Source: Alphaproteobacteria bacterium
GTDB taxonomy: Bacteria > Pseudomonadota > Alphaproteobacteria > Micropepsales > Micropepsaceae
Direction: 5' to 3'
Length of the DNA stretch: 64,000 bases
Assembly (NCBI GenBank): GCA_947465395.1
Contig: CANIAL010000006.1
Location: 1-64,000, forward strand
Under the pieces are notes generated by a model that was not told the origin of the DNA, made no database searches, and saw only the letters and a program-made list of their open reading frames with translations. Position numbers and translations under genes: made by a program. This document shows positions 9,810-21,671 of this stretch, in pieces (the stretch's first letter is position 1; each line of letters opens with the position of its first letter).

Positions 9810-9903
9810 GACGCGCTCTTTTGCTGCTATGCGCGGGATCATAAGGCTTAGGATTGCGGGGGCAAGAGGGTAATCTTGGTGCGGATTCCACGGGAAAAAC
9901 CAC

Positions 9904-10467
9904 ATGGTGCGGCTGGACAAAATCTATACGCGTGGCGGCGATGCCGGCCAGACCCATCTGGGCGATGGCTCCCGCGTGGACAAGACCGACCTTCGCATCG
10001 CGGCCATGGGCGCGGTGGACGAAACCAGCAGCGCCATCGGCATTGCCCGCCTGGACGCAGAGGGCGACATGGATGCCATGCTGGGTCGCATCCAGAATGA
10101 CCTGTTCGACCTGGGCGCTGATATCGCCGTGCCGGAGGATGGGCGCAAGGTTGAGGGACGCCTGCGCGTGAGCGCGGCCCAGGTGGAACGGCTGGAGCGC
10201 GAGATTGACGGATTGAACGAAAAACTGGAGCCGCTGACATCTTTCATCTTGCCGGGCGGCACGGCGCTGGCGGCGCATCTGCATCTGGCCCGCGCCATTG
10301 CCCGGCGGGCGGAATGCGAAATCATCGCTCTTTCAAAAACCCAGACGATCAATCCGGCGGCGCTGCAGTATGCCAACCGGCTGTCGGATCATCTGTTCGT
10401 GCTGGCGCGTGCTGCCAACAATGGCGGGATGGGTGACGTGCTGTGGGTTCCGGGCAAGAACCGCTAG
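9904..10467 (+). CDS. PduO-type cob(I)alamin adenosyltransferase
   Basis: Transfers the adenosyl group from ATP to cob(I)alamin to make adenosylcobalamin. The 187-residue protein has the ATP-binding N-terminus YTRGGDAGQT (8-17), the DETSSAIG helix, and the ARAIARRAECE helix (about 129-139) with conserved arginines, followed by LNRLSD-like ANRLSDHLFVLARAAN. No other cobalamin gene is nearby and I see no cobalamin riboswitch in the 90-bp upstream gap. The stop shares a CTAG tetranucleotide with the stop of the convergent gene. Confidence 0.93.
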   Translation: MVRLDKIYTRGGDAGQTHLGDGSRVDKTDLRIAAMGAVDETSSAIGIARLDAEGDMDAMLGRIQNDLFDLGADIAVPEDGRKVEGRLRVSAAQVERLEREIDGLNEKLEPLTSFILPGGTALAAHLHLARAIARRAECEIIALSKTQTINPAALQYANRLSDHLFVLARAANNGGMGDVLWVPGKNR

Positions 10468-10769
10468 GCGTTGTCCGGGCCGTGACGGCGGCTGAAGATA
10501 AAAGCGATAAGCACGCCCACCACACCCGTCAGGCCCCAGCCCGGCATTTCGAGCGCTGAATAAACGCCCTGCGCCGCCGCCGGGACATTGTGCGCCACCC
10601 AGTCCTTGAAGCCGTTCAGGGAATCCGGGTGGATCAGCGACCAGATCATGCCCGCGGACCGCACGGTGATTTCCCCGCCCCGTTCCAGTGAGCTGACCGC
10701 GTCCATGCCCAGCAGCACCAAAGCCGCCAGGATCAGGAACAGCGCGATTAAACGCATCAATACGATCAT
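10464..10769 (-). CDS. Small membrane protein of unknown function
   Basis: 101 residues starting MIVLMRLIALFLILAALVLLG, with one N-terminal membrane segment (about 4-22) and a second C-terminal one (about 77-94, GWGLTGVVGVLIAFIF), separated by a soluble stretch of about 55 residues. No family recognised. The frame is open for 28 more codons upstream, but those codons run through a family 1 repeat that begins only seven bases before the chosen ATG, so the short version is preferred. It overlaps the convergent adenosyltransferase gene by four bases (CTAG). Confidence 0.75.
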   Translation of the reverse strand: MIVLMRLIALFLILAALVLLGMDAVSSLERGGEITVRSAGMIWSLIHPDSLNGFKDWVAHNVPAAAQGVYSALEMPGWGLTGVVGVLIAFIFSRRHGPDNA

Positions 10770-10776
10770 GTACGAA

Positions 10777-10864
10777 CCCCCTCCGTCACAGCTCGGGTCG
10801 GCGAAGTGCCGACACCTCGCTGCGCCACCTCCCCCTGCCAATGGCTTCGCCATGCAGGGGGAGG
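10777..10864 (+). repeat. Family 1 palindromic intergenic repeat, copy 3
   Basis: 88 bp from CCCCCTCCGTCACAGCTCGG to GGGGGAGG. Inner hairpins are GTCGGC-GAAGT-GCCGAC and ATGGC-TTC-GCCAT within CCCCCTGC...GCAGGGGG. It sits immediately upstream of the small membrane-protein gene and downstream of the pnp terminator, so both transcripts could contain it. Confidence 0.8.
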
Positions 10865-10887
10865 GAGCCGCGGTACGCTAAACTGCC

Positions 10888-10934
10888 AAAAAAGAAAAAG
10901 AAACGCCCGCAAGGCGCAAACCTCGCGGGCGTTT
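10888..10934 (-). terminator. Rho-independent terminator of pnp
   Basis: A perfect 10-bp stem, AAACGCCCGC and GCGGGCGTTT, with a 14-nt loop, followed on the minus strand by a T-rich run (CTTTTTCTTTTTT). It lies just past the pnp stop and is the clearest intrinsic terminator of the minus-strand block. Confidence 0.9.
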
Positions 10935-10957
10935 ATTAGAGTCCGATGCGGGACTTT

Positions 10958-13078
<2,121 letters not shown>

Positions 13079-13207
13079 GGAGTTTTCTTCTTTCATCACC
13101 CGCCGCCATATTGCGCGCGGGGCTTCACGGAATCGCGGATGCGATTCCTTCTAAAGGCTCCCCTATGGAGCCAGCTTTTGCGGAAGCTCATCCCCCGCAA
13201 AGGCAAA

Positions 13208-13240
13208 GCAGCGGCGCGCGCCGAAGCGACACGCCGCTGC
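13208..13240 (-). promoter_or_regulatory. Stem-loop in the rpsO-pnp spacer
   Basis: A perfect 9-bp stem (GCAGCGGCG with CGCCGCTGC, 15-nt loop) lies 20 bp past the rpsO stop, followed on the minus strand by TTTGCCTTTG. Two more short hairpins follow before pnp, including GGCTCC-ATAGG-GGAGCC at about 13156-13172. In E. coli the equivalent spacer holds a partial terminator and the RNase III site used for pnp autoregulation. Position and structure fit; function is inferred. Confidence 0.55.
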
Positions 13241-13260
13241 CAATTCTGTGATGTGCCGGA

Positions 13261-13527
13261 TCAGCGGCGCAGGCCCAGACGCGCAATCAGCGCCTCATAG
13301 CGCTTCACGTCGGACTTCTTGACATAGTCAAGCAGGCCGCGGCGCTGGGACACCATCTTGATCATGCCGCGGCGGGAATGATTGTCCTTGGCGTGGGTCT
13401 TGAAATGTTCGGTGAGGTTGGCGATGCGTTCGGACAGCACGGCCACCTGGACTTCCGGCGAACCGGTGTCGTCCTTCTTGGTGGCGTATTCTGCAATCAC
13501 TTCTTTTTTGCGTTCAGGCGTAATCAT
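13261..13527 (-). CDS. rpsO: 30S ribosomal protein S15
   Basis: 88-residue primary 16S rRNA-binding protein. Landmarks are the N-terminal helix [29 protein letters not shown], seen in parts, [18 protein letters not shown] and the C-terminal [27 protein letters not shown]. Length is standard. The ATG overlaps the truB stop as ATGA and pnp follows, giving the common truB-rpsO-pnp arrangement. Confidence 0.98.
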   Translation of the reverse strand: MITPERKKEVIAEYATKKDDTGSPEVQVAVLSERIANLTEHFKTHAKDNHSRRGMIKMVSQRRGLLDYVKKSDVKRYEALIARLGLRR

Positions 13528-14483
13528 CGGTCATCGGTTCCTTGAAGATTGAAAACACGGAAAGGGCGAAGCTCGCCTTGGGCGAGTTCGGCCAGTGCCA
13601 CGGGCGCGCCTTCCGCATCGCTGAGGAAAACCGTTTGTCCCGAAAGCCCACCTGGTGACGGCGCCCATTCCTCGATCTTTGCGAACAGCTTCGCGTTGAG
13701 GAGGATGGAATTGCCGCTTCTGAGGCGAACCGTATCCGGACCGCTGACGGCCAGCGCCGGGATGCCGTCCAGCGCGGTCGAAAGTGGCCTTAAATACGCA
13801 AAAGCGGCGGGACTATGCATAAAAGGGGTCAGGGTTTCCAGCCTGACCGCCTCTTTTTCGGTCAGGGGGCCGATGGCCAGCCGCCGAAGGGCGCTGACAT
13901 GGCCCAAAGTGCCCAGTGCCACGGCCATGTCCCGGACCCAGGATCTGACGTAAGTGCCTTTGCCACAAAGGATTTCGAACTCCGCCCAGCCCGGTTCGCA
14001 GGCCAGAAGGGTGGCCTTTTCGACCATGACCTGGCGCGGCTGGAGGGTGACTTCGGTGCCCTCCCGGGCCAGGTCATAGGCCCGCTCGCCGTCCACCTTG
14101 ATGGCCGAATAGGCCGGGGGGACCTGCGTAAGCGTTCCGGTGAAGCGGGGCAGCATGGCTTCGATGGCCGTCCGCTCGGGACGGACCGGGCTGGTGGCGG
14201 TGACTTTGCCCTCGGCATCGTCGGTGTCGCGGGCCTCGCCCCAGCTGGCGGTGAAGCGATAGATTTTTTGGGCGTCCTGGACGTAAGGCACCGTCTTGGT
14301 GGCCTCGCCCAGCGCCACGGCCAGCACGCCCGTCGCCATGGGGTCCAGCGTGCCGGCATGGCCGGCCTTCTTGGCGTCGAAAATACGGCGCACGGCAGAG
14401 ACGGCCTGCGTGGATGTCATGCCCGGAGGTTTGTCGAGAATTATCCAGCCGTGGACAGCGTTGCCCTTCTTACGCTTTCCCAT
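13524..14483 (-). CDS. truB: tRNA pseudouridine(55) synthase TruB
   Basis: Makes pseudouridine 55 in the T-loop of tRNAs. The 319-residue protein starts [14 protein letters not shown] and has the catalytic Asp47 in [13 protein letters not shown], then [21 protein letters not shown] and the [12 protein letters not shown] motif. The C-terminal extension (about residues 235-319) fits the alphaproteobacterial form. It is separated from rbfA by a family 1 repeat but is still in the minus-strand block from rimP to pnp. Confidence 0.97.
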   Translation of the reverse strand: MGKRKKGNAVHGWIILDKPPGMTSTQAVSAVRRIFDAKKAGHAGTLDPMATGVLAVALGEATKTVPYVQDAQKIYRFTASWGEARDTDDAEGKVTATSPVRPERTAIEAMLPRFTGTLTQVPPAYSAIKVDGERAYDLAREGTEVTLQPRQVMVEKATLLACEPGWAEFEILCGKGTYVRSWVRDMAVALGTLGHVSALRRLAIGPLTEKEAVRLETLTPFMHSPAAFAYLRPLSTALDGIPALAVSGPDTVRLRSGNSILLNAKLFAKIEEWAPSPGGLSGQTVFLSDAEGAPVALAELAQGELRPFRVFNLQGTDDR

Positions 14484-14492
14484 CTCTATCGC

Positions 14493-14579
14493 CCCCCTCT
14501 GTCACAGCTCAGGTTTGCGTTCCGCAAACACTTCGCTGCGACATCTCCCCCCGCCAGCGGCTTCGCCGCGCAGGGGGAG
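14493..14579 (+). repeat. Family 1 palindromic intergenic repeat, copy 4 (rbfA-truB gap)
   Basis: 87 bp from CCCCCTCT to GGGGGAG, with inner perfect hairpin GTTTGCG-TTC-CGCAAAC and the CCGCCAGCGGCTTCGCCGCG right arm. It occupies nearly the whole gap between rbfA and truB, inside what is otherwise a continuous translation/transcription operon. Confidence 0.8.
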
Positions 14580-14598
14580 AAAGCCGGAGTGTTCCTGT

Positions 14599-15078
14599 TC
14601 ATTCGCTATCGTCTTCCGAATCGGGCGCAGACAAATCGCGTTGCACTTCGGGCGATTTCAGGATGGTTTCGATGCGCTGGGCTTCGGCAAAGGAATCGTC
14701 TTCCACGAAACGCAGCTCGGGCGTGAATTTGGTGGTGATGAGATGGCCCATCTCGCCGCGCAAAAATCCCTTGTGCCGGTTCAATGCCGCGACGATCTCT
14801 TTGCCGTTCTGCCCGCCCAGCGGTTCGCAATAGACGGTGGCATGGCGCATGTCGGGCGACGGGCGCACCTGGGTGATGGTGACGGAAACGCCGTCCAGGT
14901 CGGGATCGCGGATTTCGTTGCGCGCAAGAACCTGCGCCAGCGCATGACGCAGCGCCTCGCCCACCCTTAACTGGCGCTGGCTGGGACCCCGGCTGCCGTC
15001 ATCGCCGCCGCGGCTGAAACGCGCGCGATCACCGGCGGAACGGCCACGGGAATTGGACGAGGAAGGGCGGCGGGACAT
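14599..15078 (-). CDS. rbfA: Ribosome-binding factor A
   Basis: Cold-adaptation and 30S maturation factor. The RbfA KH-like core starts about residue 33 (SQRQLRVGEALRHALAQVLARNEI), with the VSVTITQVRPSPDMRHATVY strand pair and the terminal LRGEMGHLITTKFTPELRFVEDDS region, each seen in parts. The first 32 residues are a Ser/Arg/Gly-rich disordered leader and the last 12 an acidic tail. Located downstream of infB, the standard position. Confidence 0.96.
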   Translation of the reverse strand: MSRRPSSSNSRGRSAGDRARFSRGGDDGSRGPSQRQLRVGEALRHALAQVLARNEIRDPDLDGVSVTITQVRPSPDMRHATVYCEPLGGQNGKEIVAALNRHKGFLRGEMGHLITTKFTPELRFVEDDSFAEAQRIETILKSPEVQRDLSAPDSEDDSE

Positions 15079-15167
15079 TTTCTATTCTCTTGTCATTACC
15101 GCGCCCCGTCCCGCGAATGCGGGACAAAAATAAAGAGCGGGAATTCAGGGATGGGACCTGATGGTTC

Positions 15168-17681
15168 TTACAGCGCGCGCTGGATGGTTTCGACTTCGAA
15201 ACACTCGATCACATCGCCCTTTTGCATGTCCTGGTAATTGGCGAAGGCCATGCCGCATTCCTGGCCGTTCTGCACTTCCTTCATTTCATCCTTGAAGCGC
15301 TTGAGCGTGCTGAGATCGCCTTCATGGATGACGACATTGTCGCGCACCAGGCGAACCTTGCCGCCGCGGCGCATGATGCCTTCGGTGACCTTGCAGCCGG
15401 CGACCTTGCCAACCTTGGAGATGTTGAAGACTTCCAGGATTTCGGCATTGCCCAGGAACTTCTCGCGCGTTTCCGGCGCCAGCATGCCCGACAGCGCCGC
15501 CTTCACGTCATCCACCACGTTGTAGATGATGTTGTAATAGCGGATGTCCACGCCGTCGCGCTTGGCGCGCTCGCGGGCCTGGTTGTTGGCGCGCACATTG
15601 AAGCCGATCACGGCCGCGCCCGACGCATGTGCAAGAATGACGTCGCTTTCGGTGATGCCGCCCACGCCGGACTGCAGGATCTGCGCGCCCACTTCGTCGG
15701 TGGCAAGTTTCGCCAGCGCGCCCTGGATGGCTTCGGCAGAACCCTGCACGTCGGCCTTCAGGACCAGCGGCAGCAGGCGCTTTTCGCCCGTCTCGCGGGT
15801 CTTGAGCAACTGGTCCAGTGTCTGGCGGCTGGAGGTGGCCTGGCGGGATTCGCGCCGCTTGCGGCCGCGATATTCGGCGACTTCGCGCGCCCGCGCTTCA
15901 TTTTCCACCACGACCATTTCGTCGCCCGCTTCCGGCGCCGCCGACAAGCCCAAGACTTCCACGGGCAACGAGGGCCCGGCGGACTTGATGGTTTCGCCCC
16001 GGTCATTGGCCAGCAAGCGCACCCGGCCCCATTCGGAACCGGCCACAACGATGTCGCCAACCTTCAAGGTGCCGCGATGCACCAGCACCGTGGCGACAGG
16101 GCCGCGGCCCTTGTCCAGCTTGGCCTCGATCACCGCGCCTTCGGCGGGGCGGTCGGGATTGGCCTTCAAATCCAGCAATTCGGCCTGTAGCAAAATCGCT
16201 TCTTCCAGCTTGTCCAGGCCCATGCCCTTGGTGGCAGAGACTTCGATGGCCTGGGTTTCGCCGCCCATGTCTTCGGTCTGGATTTCATGCTGCAGCAATT
16301 CGGTCTTGACGCGCATGGGATTGGCGTCGCCCTTGTCCATCTTGTTGATGGCGATGATCATGGGCACGCCAGCCGCCTTGGCATGGGCGATGGCTTCCAC
16401 GGTCTGGGGCATGACGCCGTCATCGGCGGCCACCACCAAAATCACCAGGTCAGTGACCTTGGCGCCGCGCGAACGCATGGCCGTGAAGGCGGCATGGCCG
16501 GGCGTGTCCAGGAAGGTGATCTTCTGTCCCGACTTCAATGTCACCTGATAGGCGCCGATATGCTGGGTGATGCCGCCGGCTTCGCCTGACACGACATTGG
16601 TCTTGCGAAGGGCGTCGAGCAGCGAAGTCTTGCCATGGTCCACATGGCCCATGACCGTGACCACGGGCGGGCGCGACACCATCGCGCCGTCTTCGTCATG
16701 CATGCCCGTCAGGCCTTCCAGCACGTCCGATTCGGCAACACGCTTGACCACATGACCATATTCGGTGGCCACCAGTTCTGCGGTATCCGCGTCAATCACA
16801 TCACTGGGCGTGGCCATCATGCCGTTCTTCATCAGCACCTTGATCACATCCACGGCCCGGCGCGCCATGCGGTTTGCCAGTTCGGCGACGGTGATGGTTT
16901 CAGGAACGATGATGTCACGCGGGCCCGCGGGACCGGCGGGCTGCTGGTGGGATTTGTTGACGCGCTGCAAATGGCGGCGATAGGCGGCGACCGAGCGGGT
17001 GCGCTCGTCATCATCCGACAGCGCGCGGGCCACGGTCAGCTTGCCGCGGCGGCGTTCGCCTTCGCCTGGCTTCTTGGGCGCAGGCGTCTTGACCGGCACG
17101 ATCTTGCCGCCGATTTTCTTGGTGGCGGTTTCTTCTTCTTCTTCCTGGGCCGGGCGGCGGCGCGAAACTTCGCCGGGGGCCGCGGGCTGGGGCCGGGACG
17201 GATCGGCGCGGCGCAAGGCTTCGGCTTCCGCATGGCGGCGGGCTTCGACGTCGGCGACCTTGCGCTGCTCTTCCAGCACCTTGCGCTTTTCGGCGGCGGC
17301 GCGTTCGGCCTTCAGGGTTTCTTCTTCCAGCGCACGGCGCCTGGCGTCTTCTTCCGCATTGACGCGGGCCTGGGAATCGGTGACGCGCGCATCCTTAATG
17401 GCGGCGGCTCTGCGGGCTTTTTCTTCGTCCGAGAGCTGGCGCAGCACCACGCCGCGCGCGGGCTTGGCGACGGCTGCGGGCTTTTCGGTTTTTTCAACAG
17501 CTACGGGCGCGGCTTTCTTGACCTTGGCCACGGGGGCGGCAGGCGCGGACCCAACGGTGCGCTTCTTCTCGACCACCACAGCCTTGGTGCGGCCATGGCT
17601 GAAGCTTTGCTTGACGGTGGAAGTCTCCGTCTTTTTCAGCGAAAGCGTCTTGGGGCGCCGGGTTTCGTCGGTATCGCTCAT
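15168..17681 (-). CDS. infB: Translation initiation factor IF-2
   Basis: GTPase that places initiator tRNA on the 30S subunit. The 837-residue protein has a long charged Ala/Lys/Glu-rich N-terminal region (about 1-250), an IF2 N-terminal module around [24 protein letters not shown], seen in parts, the G domain with GHVDHGKT near residue 345, DTPGH and NKMDK, then domains II to IV ending in [15 protein letters not shown]. The ATG overlaps the stop of the ylxR-like gene by four bases. No internal start for a short isoform is obvious. Confidence 0.98.
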   Translation of the reverse strand: MSDTDETRRPKTLSLKKTETSTVKQSFSHGRTKAVVVEKKRTVGSAPAAPVAKVKKAAPVAVEKTEKPAAVAKPARGVVLRQLSDEEKARRAAAIKDARVTDSQARVNAEEDARRRALEEETLKAERAAAEKRKVLEEQRKVADVEARRHAEAEALRRADPSRPQPAAPGEVSRRRPAQEEEEETATKKIGGKIVPVKTPAPKKPGEGERRRGKLTVARALSDDDERTRSVAAYRRHLQRVNKSHQQPAGPAGPRDIIVPETITVAELANRMARRAVDVIKVLMKNGMMATPSDVIDADTAELVATEYGHVVKRVAESDVLEGLTGMHDEDGAMVSRPPVVTVMGHVDHGKTSLLDALRKTNVVSGEAGGITQHIGAYQVTLKSGQKITFLDTPGHAAFTAMRSRGAKVTDLVILVVAADDGVMPQTVEAIAHAKAAGVPMIIAINKMDKGDANPMRVKTELLQHEIQTEDMGGETQAIEVSATKGMGLDKLEEAILLQAELLDLKANPDRPAEGAVIEAKLDKGRGPVATVLVHRGTLKVGDIVVAGSEWGRVRLLANDRGETIKSAGPSLPVEVLGLSAAPEAGDEMVVVENEARAREVAEYRGRKRRESRQATSSRQTLDQLLKTRETGEKRLLPLVLKADVQGSAEAIQGALAKLATDEVGAQILQSGVGGITESDVILAHASGAAVIGFNVRANNQARERAKRDGVDIRYYNIIYNVVDDVKAALSGMLAPETREKFLGNAEILEVFNISKVGKVAGCKVTEGIMRRGGKVRLVRDNVVIHEGDLSTLKRFKDEMKEVQNGQECGMAFANYQDMQKGDVIECFEVETIQRAL

Positions 17682-18325
17682 TTATCTCTTTCGGTCCGGA
17701 GGGAAGGCTCGCGCAGGCCTGACAGCCGCTGGGCATCCAGGATCAAACGCGTGGCCAGGCCGCCCGGTTGGACGGCCGCATGTATCACATTCTGGCGCCC
17801 CAGCGCCAAGCCCAATTCCTCGCTGGAAAGGCTTTCCAGCATGGCGGGCTTGAGTTCGCGGGCATGGGCGGCGTTGTAAAGCTTGCGCTTGCCATCCACC
17901 GCGCCGTCGCTGGCTTCCACCAGCAAAGATGGCGGCTTTGCGGCATCCATTTCGCGCAGCACATTGTCGAAACCCAGCACCAGCTGGCCCGAGCGGCGCG
18001 CCAGGCCCAGATCGCCCAGCATGCGTGTCACCAGCGCCTTTTCGGTACGGTCGGCGAGATCGGCGGAAGCCTTCACTTGGGCCTTCGCGGCGCGGGCGAA
18101 AAGCTTTTTCTCCACGGCCTGGGCGATGGCCTTGCGGTTTGCTTCCACCCACAGCCCGCGGCCCGGCAATTTGCCCGCCACATCGGGAACAATCTCGCCA
18201 TCGGGGGCGGCGACGAAGCGGACCAGGTTGGCGTCGGACATGATTTCGCCCGAGACGATGCAGCGGCGTTGCCGCTCCATCGCGCCTTCCTCTTCTTCTT
18301 CCCGCTTGCGCGCCGCCAATCCCAT
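17678..18325 (-). CDS. YlxR-type RNA-binding protein fused to an L7Ae-like domain
   Basis: 215-residue protein between nusA and infB, where a ylxR gene normally sits. The N-terminal half has the YlxR/DUF448 signature RRCIVSGE and the LPGRGLWV motif (GRGxYV-like). The C-terminal half (about 105-200: [17 protein letters not shown]...LLVEASDGA) resembles the L7Ae/L30e-type RNA-binding fold. This fusion is common in alphaproteobacteria. A run of acidic residues (REEEEEG) lies near the start. It overlaps nusA by one base and infB by four, so expression is tied to both. Confidence 0.88.
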   Translation of the reverse strand: MGLAARKREEEEEGAMERQRRCIVSGEIMSDANLVRFVAAPDGEIVPDVAGKLPGRGLWVEANRKAIAQAVEKKLFARAAKAQVKASADLADRTEKALVTRMLGDLGLARRSGQLVLGFDNVLREMDAAKPPSLLVEASDGAVDGKRKLYNAAHARELKPAMLESLSSEELGLALGRQNVIHAAVQPGGLATRLILDAQRLSGLREPSLRTERDK

Positions 18326-19941
18326 CAGGCTTCCGTTTCTTCTTCGCCTTCGGCAGCTTCTTCGGCTTCTTCTTCCACCGGCGCGTCAGCCTCGATCCAG
18401 CCCATCTTCACCCGCGCCTTCATGATCATGGCGTTGGCGTCGTCGGAGGAAAGATTGAAGCCTTCCAGGGCGCCGGGAACGCGGCTGCGTTCCTTGTCCT
18501 TGGTGACTTCATAATAGCCGAGCAGGTCATCGGTGACCGCGCCGGCCAGGTCTTCCAGCGACTTGATGTCATGTTCGCCCAGCGACACCGCCATGGCGGA
18601 CGTCACGCCTTCGACTTCCAGCATGTCGTCGGAGACACCCAGCGCCTTGCGCTTGTCGTCCATGTCCTTGTTGCGGGCTTCGATGAATTCCACCGCGCGG
18701 TTCTGCAGCTCGTTGGCGGTTTCCTCGTCAAAGGCGTCGATCTGGGCCAACTCGCCCGCATCCACATAGGCCACGTCTTCCAGGGTGGCGAAGCCTTCCG
18801 AGGCCAGAAGCTGGGCCACGGTTTCGTCCACGTCCAGCGAGTCCATGAACAGCTTGGTGCGTTCGGCGAATTCCTTCTGGCGGCGTTCGGATTCTTCCGC
18901 TTCCGTCAAAATGTCGATCTGCCAGCCGGTAAGCTGGGAGGCCAGGCGCACATTCTGGCCCCGGCGGCCAATGCCCAGCGAAAGCTGTTCATCCGGCACC
19001 ACCACTTCGACGCGGTGCGTGTCTTCGTCCAGCACTACCTTGGAAACTTCGGCGGGCGCCAGCGCATTGACGATGAAGGTCGCCGCTTCATTGTTCCACG
19101 GAATGATGTCAATGCGTTCGCCCTGCAGTTCCTGCACCACGGCCTGCACGCGCACGCCGCGCATGCCGACGCAGGCGCCGACGGGATCAATGGAGCTGTC
19201 CTTGCTGATCACCGCGATCTTGGCGCGGGAGCCCGGATCGCGCGCCACGGCGCGGATTTCGATGACGCCGTCATAGATTTCCGGCACTTCCTGGGCGAAC
19301 AGGCGCACCATGAATTGGGGATGCGAACGCGACAGGAAAATCTGCGGGCCGCGTGTTTCGCGGCGCACGTCATAGATATAAGCGCGGATACGGTCGCCGG
19401 TGCGGAAGCTTTCGCGCGGGATCATCTCGTCGCGGCGCACCACGCCTTCGGCGCGGCCCAGGTCAACCACCACCGAGCCGAACTCGGACCGCTTGACCAC
19501 GCCATGCACCACTTCGCCGATGCGGTCCTTGTATTCGTCATACTGGCGCTCGCGTTCGGCGTCGCGCACCTTCTGCACGATGACCTGCTTGGCGTTCTGG
19601 GCATTGATGCGGTTGAATTCTACCGGCGGCAGGCTTTCGGCGATGATGTCGCCGATCTGGGCGTCGGGATTGCGCTTGCGGGCATCGGCCAGCGCGATCT
19701 CGACCTTGTCATTCTCGACCATCTCCACGACATGCAGATACCGCGAGACATGCGTTTCGCCGGTCTTGGGATCGATATCCACCTTGATATCATTCTCGGT
19801 GCCGTAATGGGCCTTGGCGGCGCGCTGCATCGCCTCTTCCATGGCAAGCAGCACCACCGACTTGTCGATGGACTTGTCGCGCGCGACCGCGTCGGCGATC
19901 TGCAGCAGTTCAAGCCGGTTGGCGGCAATGGCATTGGCCAT
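18325..19941 (-). CDS. nusA: Transcription termination/antitermination factor NusA
   Basis: RNA-polymerase-associated elongation factor of 538 residues. The N-terminal polymerase-binding domain is followed by S1 ([21 protein letters not shown], seen in parts), two KH domains ([34 protein letters not shown]), and a C-terminal region with helix-hairpin-helix-like repeats ([33 protein letters not shown]) resembling the NusA acidic repeats. A Glu-rich tail ends the protein. It is second in the rimP-nusA-ylxR-infB operon. Confidence 0.98.
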   Translation of the reverse strand: MANAIAANRLELLQIADAVARDKSIDKSVVLLAMEEAMQRAAKAHYGTENDIKVDIDPKTGETHVSRYLHVVEMVENDKVEIALADARKRNPDAQIGDIIAESLPPVEFNRINAQNAKQVIVQKVRDAERERQYDEYKDRIGEVVHGVVKRSEFGSVVVDLGRAEGVVRRDEMIPRESFRTGDRIRAYIYDVRRETRGPQIFLSRSHPQFMVRLFAQEVPEIYDGVIEIRAVARDPGSRAKIAVISKDSSIDPVGACVGMRGVRVQAVVQELQGERIDIIPWNNEAATFIVNALAPAEVSKVVLDEDTHRVEVVVPDEQLSLGIGRRGQNVRLASQLTGWQIDILTEAEESERRQKEFAERTKLFMDSLDVDETVAQLLASEGFATLEDVAYVDAGELAQIDAFDEETANELQNRAVEFIEARNKDMDDKRKALGVSDDMLEVEGVTSAMAVSLGEHDIKSLEDLAGAVTDDLLGYYEVTKDKERSRVPGALEGFNLSSDDANAMIMKARVKMGWIEADAPVEEEAEEAAEGEEETEA

Positions 19942-19965
19942 AAGTCAGTCTCCTTTGAAAGTTCG

Positions 19966-20481
19966 TCAGGCGCTTTTGCGCGCCTTCAAATCCTGTGAAA
20001 TCAATTTGTCGGTCAGAACCAGTTTCGCCTCCAGGATGGCCGGAAACGGGATCTGGATTTTTTCGGTGCCGGTGGCGAGCAGCACCTGGTTGCCGTCAAT
20101 GCCGGCCAAGGTGCCCTTGAAGCGCTTGCGTTCGCCTTGCAGCGTGGGGATGGCGGCGCCCAGTTCGATCTTGGCTTCGTGCCCGCTCCAGCGGGAGAAA
20201 TCGGAAAGGCGCGTCAGCGGCCGGTCAATGCCGGGCGACGACACCTCGATCAGGAAATCATCTTCCACCGGATTGGCTTCCAGGAAATCGGTGATGGCGT
20301 GGGAAAGCCTGGCGCAGCCTTCCACATCCATGCTGCCATCGGGATGCTCGGCCATGATCTGCAAGGTCGGCACCGGCCCGCCCATCAGGCGCAGGCGCAC
20401 CAGCTTGAAGCCCGTCGTTTCAACGACCGGCTCCAGCAGATCCTTCATCTGTGACGTAGAAAGAGTGATGCGAGGCTCCAA
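19966..20481 (-). CDS. rimP: Ribosome maturation factor RimP
   Basis: 30S assembly factor, first gene of the nusA-infB operon. Landmarks are LLEPVVETTGFKLVRLRLMGG, seen in parts, VEGCARLSHAITDFLE, and the diagnostic EVSSPGIDRPL, then the C-terminal SH3-like domain. The start is uncertain. A TTG at 20481 (MEPRITL) is given here; the frame stays open to a TTG at 20532, through a GC hairpin, and an ATG lies at 20448 just before the core domain. No strong ribosome site marks any of them. Confidence 0.92.
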   Translation of the reverse strand: MEPRITLSTSQMKDLLEPVVETTGFKLVRLRLMGGPVPTLQIMAEHPDGSMDVEGCARLSHAITDFLEANPVEDDFLIEVSSPGIDRPLTRLSDFSRWSGHEAKIELGAAIPTLQGERKRFKGTLAGIDGNQVLLATGTEKIQIPFPAILEAKLVLTDKLISQDLKARKSA

Positions 20482-20507
20482 AGCTAAACACAAAGGCTTT
20501 TCCCCGC

Positions 20508-20527
20508 GGCGGCCTTTGGGGCCGCCA
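20508..20527 (-). promoter_or_regulatory. Hairpin in the leader of the rimP operon
   Basis: GGCGGCC pairs with GGCCGCC around a 5-nt loop, close to the predicted transcript start of rimP-nusA-infB. There is no T-run, so it is not an ordinary terminator. It might shield or define the rimP start. It is too small to call a known leader element. Confidence 0.4.
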
Positions 20528-20558
20528 CACAACCGTTCTTGTTGTTTGGGATGGGCGC

Positions 20559-20587
20559 TATGTACCCCCCGAAGCCCTTAATATCAA
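20559..20587 (-). promoter_or_regulatory. Predicted housekeeping promoter for rimP-nusA-infB
   Basis: On the minus strand TTGATA (-35) is followed by a 17-base spacer and TACATA (-10), placing the transcript start near 20552, just upstream of rimP. Match to consensus is good at both boxes and the spacer is ideal; it also falls in the only sizeable gap of the block. Confidence 0.55.
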
Positions 20588-20602
20588 GGCTTCAAAGGGG
20601 TC

Positions 20603-20923
20603 TTATGGCCCTATGCCGACACTGACGCTGCCCGGCACTTCATTCTGGCGGTCCTTGAGGGCCTGGGCCTTTTTGGCCTCGTTTTGCAGGTTTTCCTGGG
20701 TTTGCTGCCGGGAAATAATGGCGGACTGGGCGGGGTGCAGGCGTTCCAGGGGCTTTAGCTGGCTGATGGTGTCCGGCCCGATCAAGGGCGGCCCGAAAAA
20801 GCTGCGGAAAATCACATACATCCCGGCCAGGAACAGCATGAAAGCCAGCCCGATACGGATCACTTCCGACAGGCTGGGGCCGTAATAATCCCTTGCCGGC
20901 CGACGCTTGAACATTTCCCACAT
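20603..20923 (-). CDS. Small single-pass membrane protein of unknown function
   Basis: 106 residues. A basic N-terminus (MWEMFKRRPARDYYGPS) precedes one membrane segment (about 21-41, VIRIGLAFMLFLAGMYVIFRS, seen in part), then a polar, Gln/Lys-rich coiled-coil-like stretch (ISRQQTQENLQNEAKKAQALKDRQ). Charge pattern suggests the tail is outside the membrane on the periplasmic side. No family recognised. It starts three bases after the trmB stop, so it is read from the metK/trmB side. Confidence 0.7.
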   Translation of the reverse strand: MWEMFKRRPARDYYGPSLSEVIRIGLAFMLFLAGMYVIFRSFFGPPLIGPDTISQLKPLERLHPAQSAIISRQQTQENLQNEAKKAQALKDRQNEVPGSVSVGIGP

Positions 20924-20926
20924 GGG

Positions 20927-21631
20927 CTAGTTATCGCAAGCGCGGAAGGCGAGGTAAACCGGCGGCCCCTTGATGGCCTTGCTTTCATAGCGGGTGGGTG
21001 GCCAGCCCGCCGGGCGGGTTTTCCAGTCGCCCGGCCCCGTGGCCATCCATTGGAACTTGGGGTGGGCGCAAAGCCGCTCCAGCGCATAGGGCAGATAAGA
21101 TTTGTCGTCGGTGGCGAATCTGAGTTCCGCGCCCGGCTTCAGCACCCGGGCCAACTGGTCCAGCATCTCCATCTGCAGGAAACGGCGCTTGTGGTGGCGG
21201 GTCTTGGGCCAGGGGTCCGGGAAAAGCAGGAAAAACCGGCTGAGGCTGGCGTCCGGCAGGCCCGCGATGATCTCGCCGCCATCGCCTTCAAAAAGGCGAA
21301 CATTGTTCAGGGGTTTCTCGGAAAGTTTGCCCAGAAGCTTGGCGACACCCATCTCGTACGGTTCGGCCCCAATCAGGCCGACGTCCGAACGCTGTTCGGC
21401 CAAACACTGCTCAGCAAGCGCGAAAAGATGCTCGCCCGCGCCAAAACCAACCTCGAGCCAGAGTTCCTTAACGCTGTTCGGAAACTGCGCCCACGGATCG
21501 GCGTTCGGCGTGAAGGCCAGATCGCGCAACAGTGTTTGGCGCAGGCCCGACTGGCGTTCGGAAAGCTTGGGGCCTTTCCTGCGCCCGTACAGCGATCGGC
21601 GCTTGCGTTCGGGATGATCCGGCTCGGTCAT
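20927..21631 (-). CDS. trmB: tRNA (guanine(46)-N7)-methyltransferase
   Basis: Methylates G46 in the variable loop of tRNAs using SAM. The 234-residue protein has the SAM loop LEVGFGAGEHL (60-69) and the family signature FLLFPDPWPKTRHHKRR with its catalytic Asp, followed by the conserved C-terminal TRYESKA. The N-terminal basic segment (ERKRRSLYGRRKGPKLSERQ) is typical of proteobacterial TrmB. It lies downstream of metK, so SAM maker and SAM user are adjacent, separated by a family 1 repeat. Confidence 0.96.
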   Translation of the reverse strand: MTEPDHPERKRRSLYGRRKGPKLSERQSGLRQTLLRDLAFTPNADPWAQFPNSVKELWLEVGFGAGEHLFALAEQCLAEQRSDVGLIGAEPYEMGVAKLLGKLSEKPLNNVRLFEGDGGEIIAGLPDASLSRFFLLFPDPWPKTRHHKRRFLQMEMLDQLARVLKPGAELRFATDDKSYLPYALERLCAHPKFQWMATGPGDWKTRPAGWPPTRYESKAIKGPPVYLAFRACDN

Positions 21632-21671
21632 GGGTGTCTATTCAAGCACGGCCCCACGAAAACGCAGACCC

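Noticed and set aside
9810..9903. Cobalamin riboswitch before the adenosyltransferase gene
   Set aside because: The gap is about 90 bp and lacks a B12-box-like sequence.
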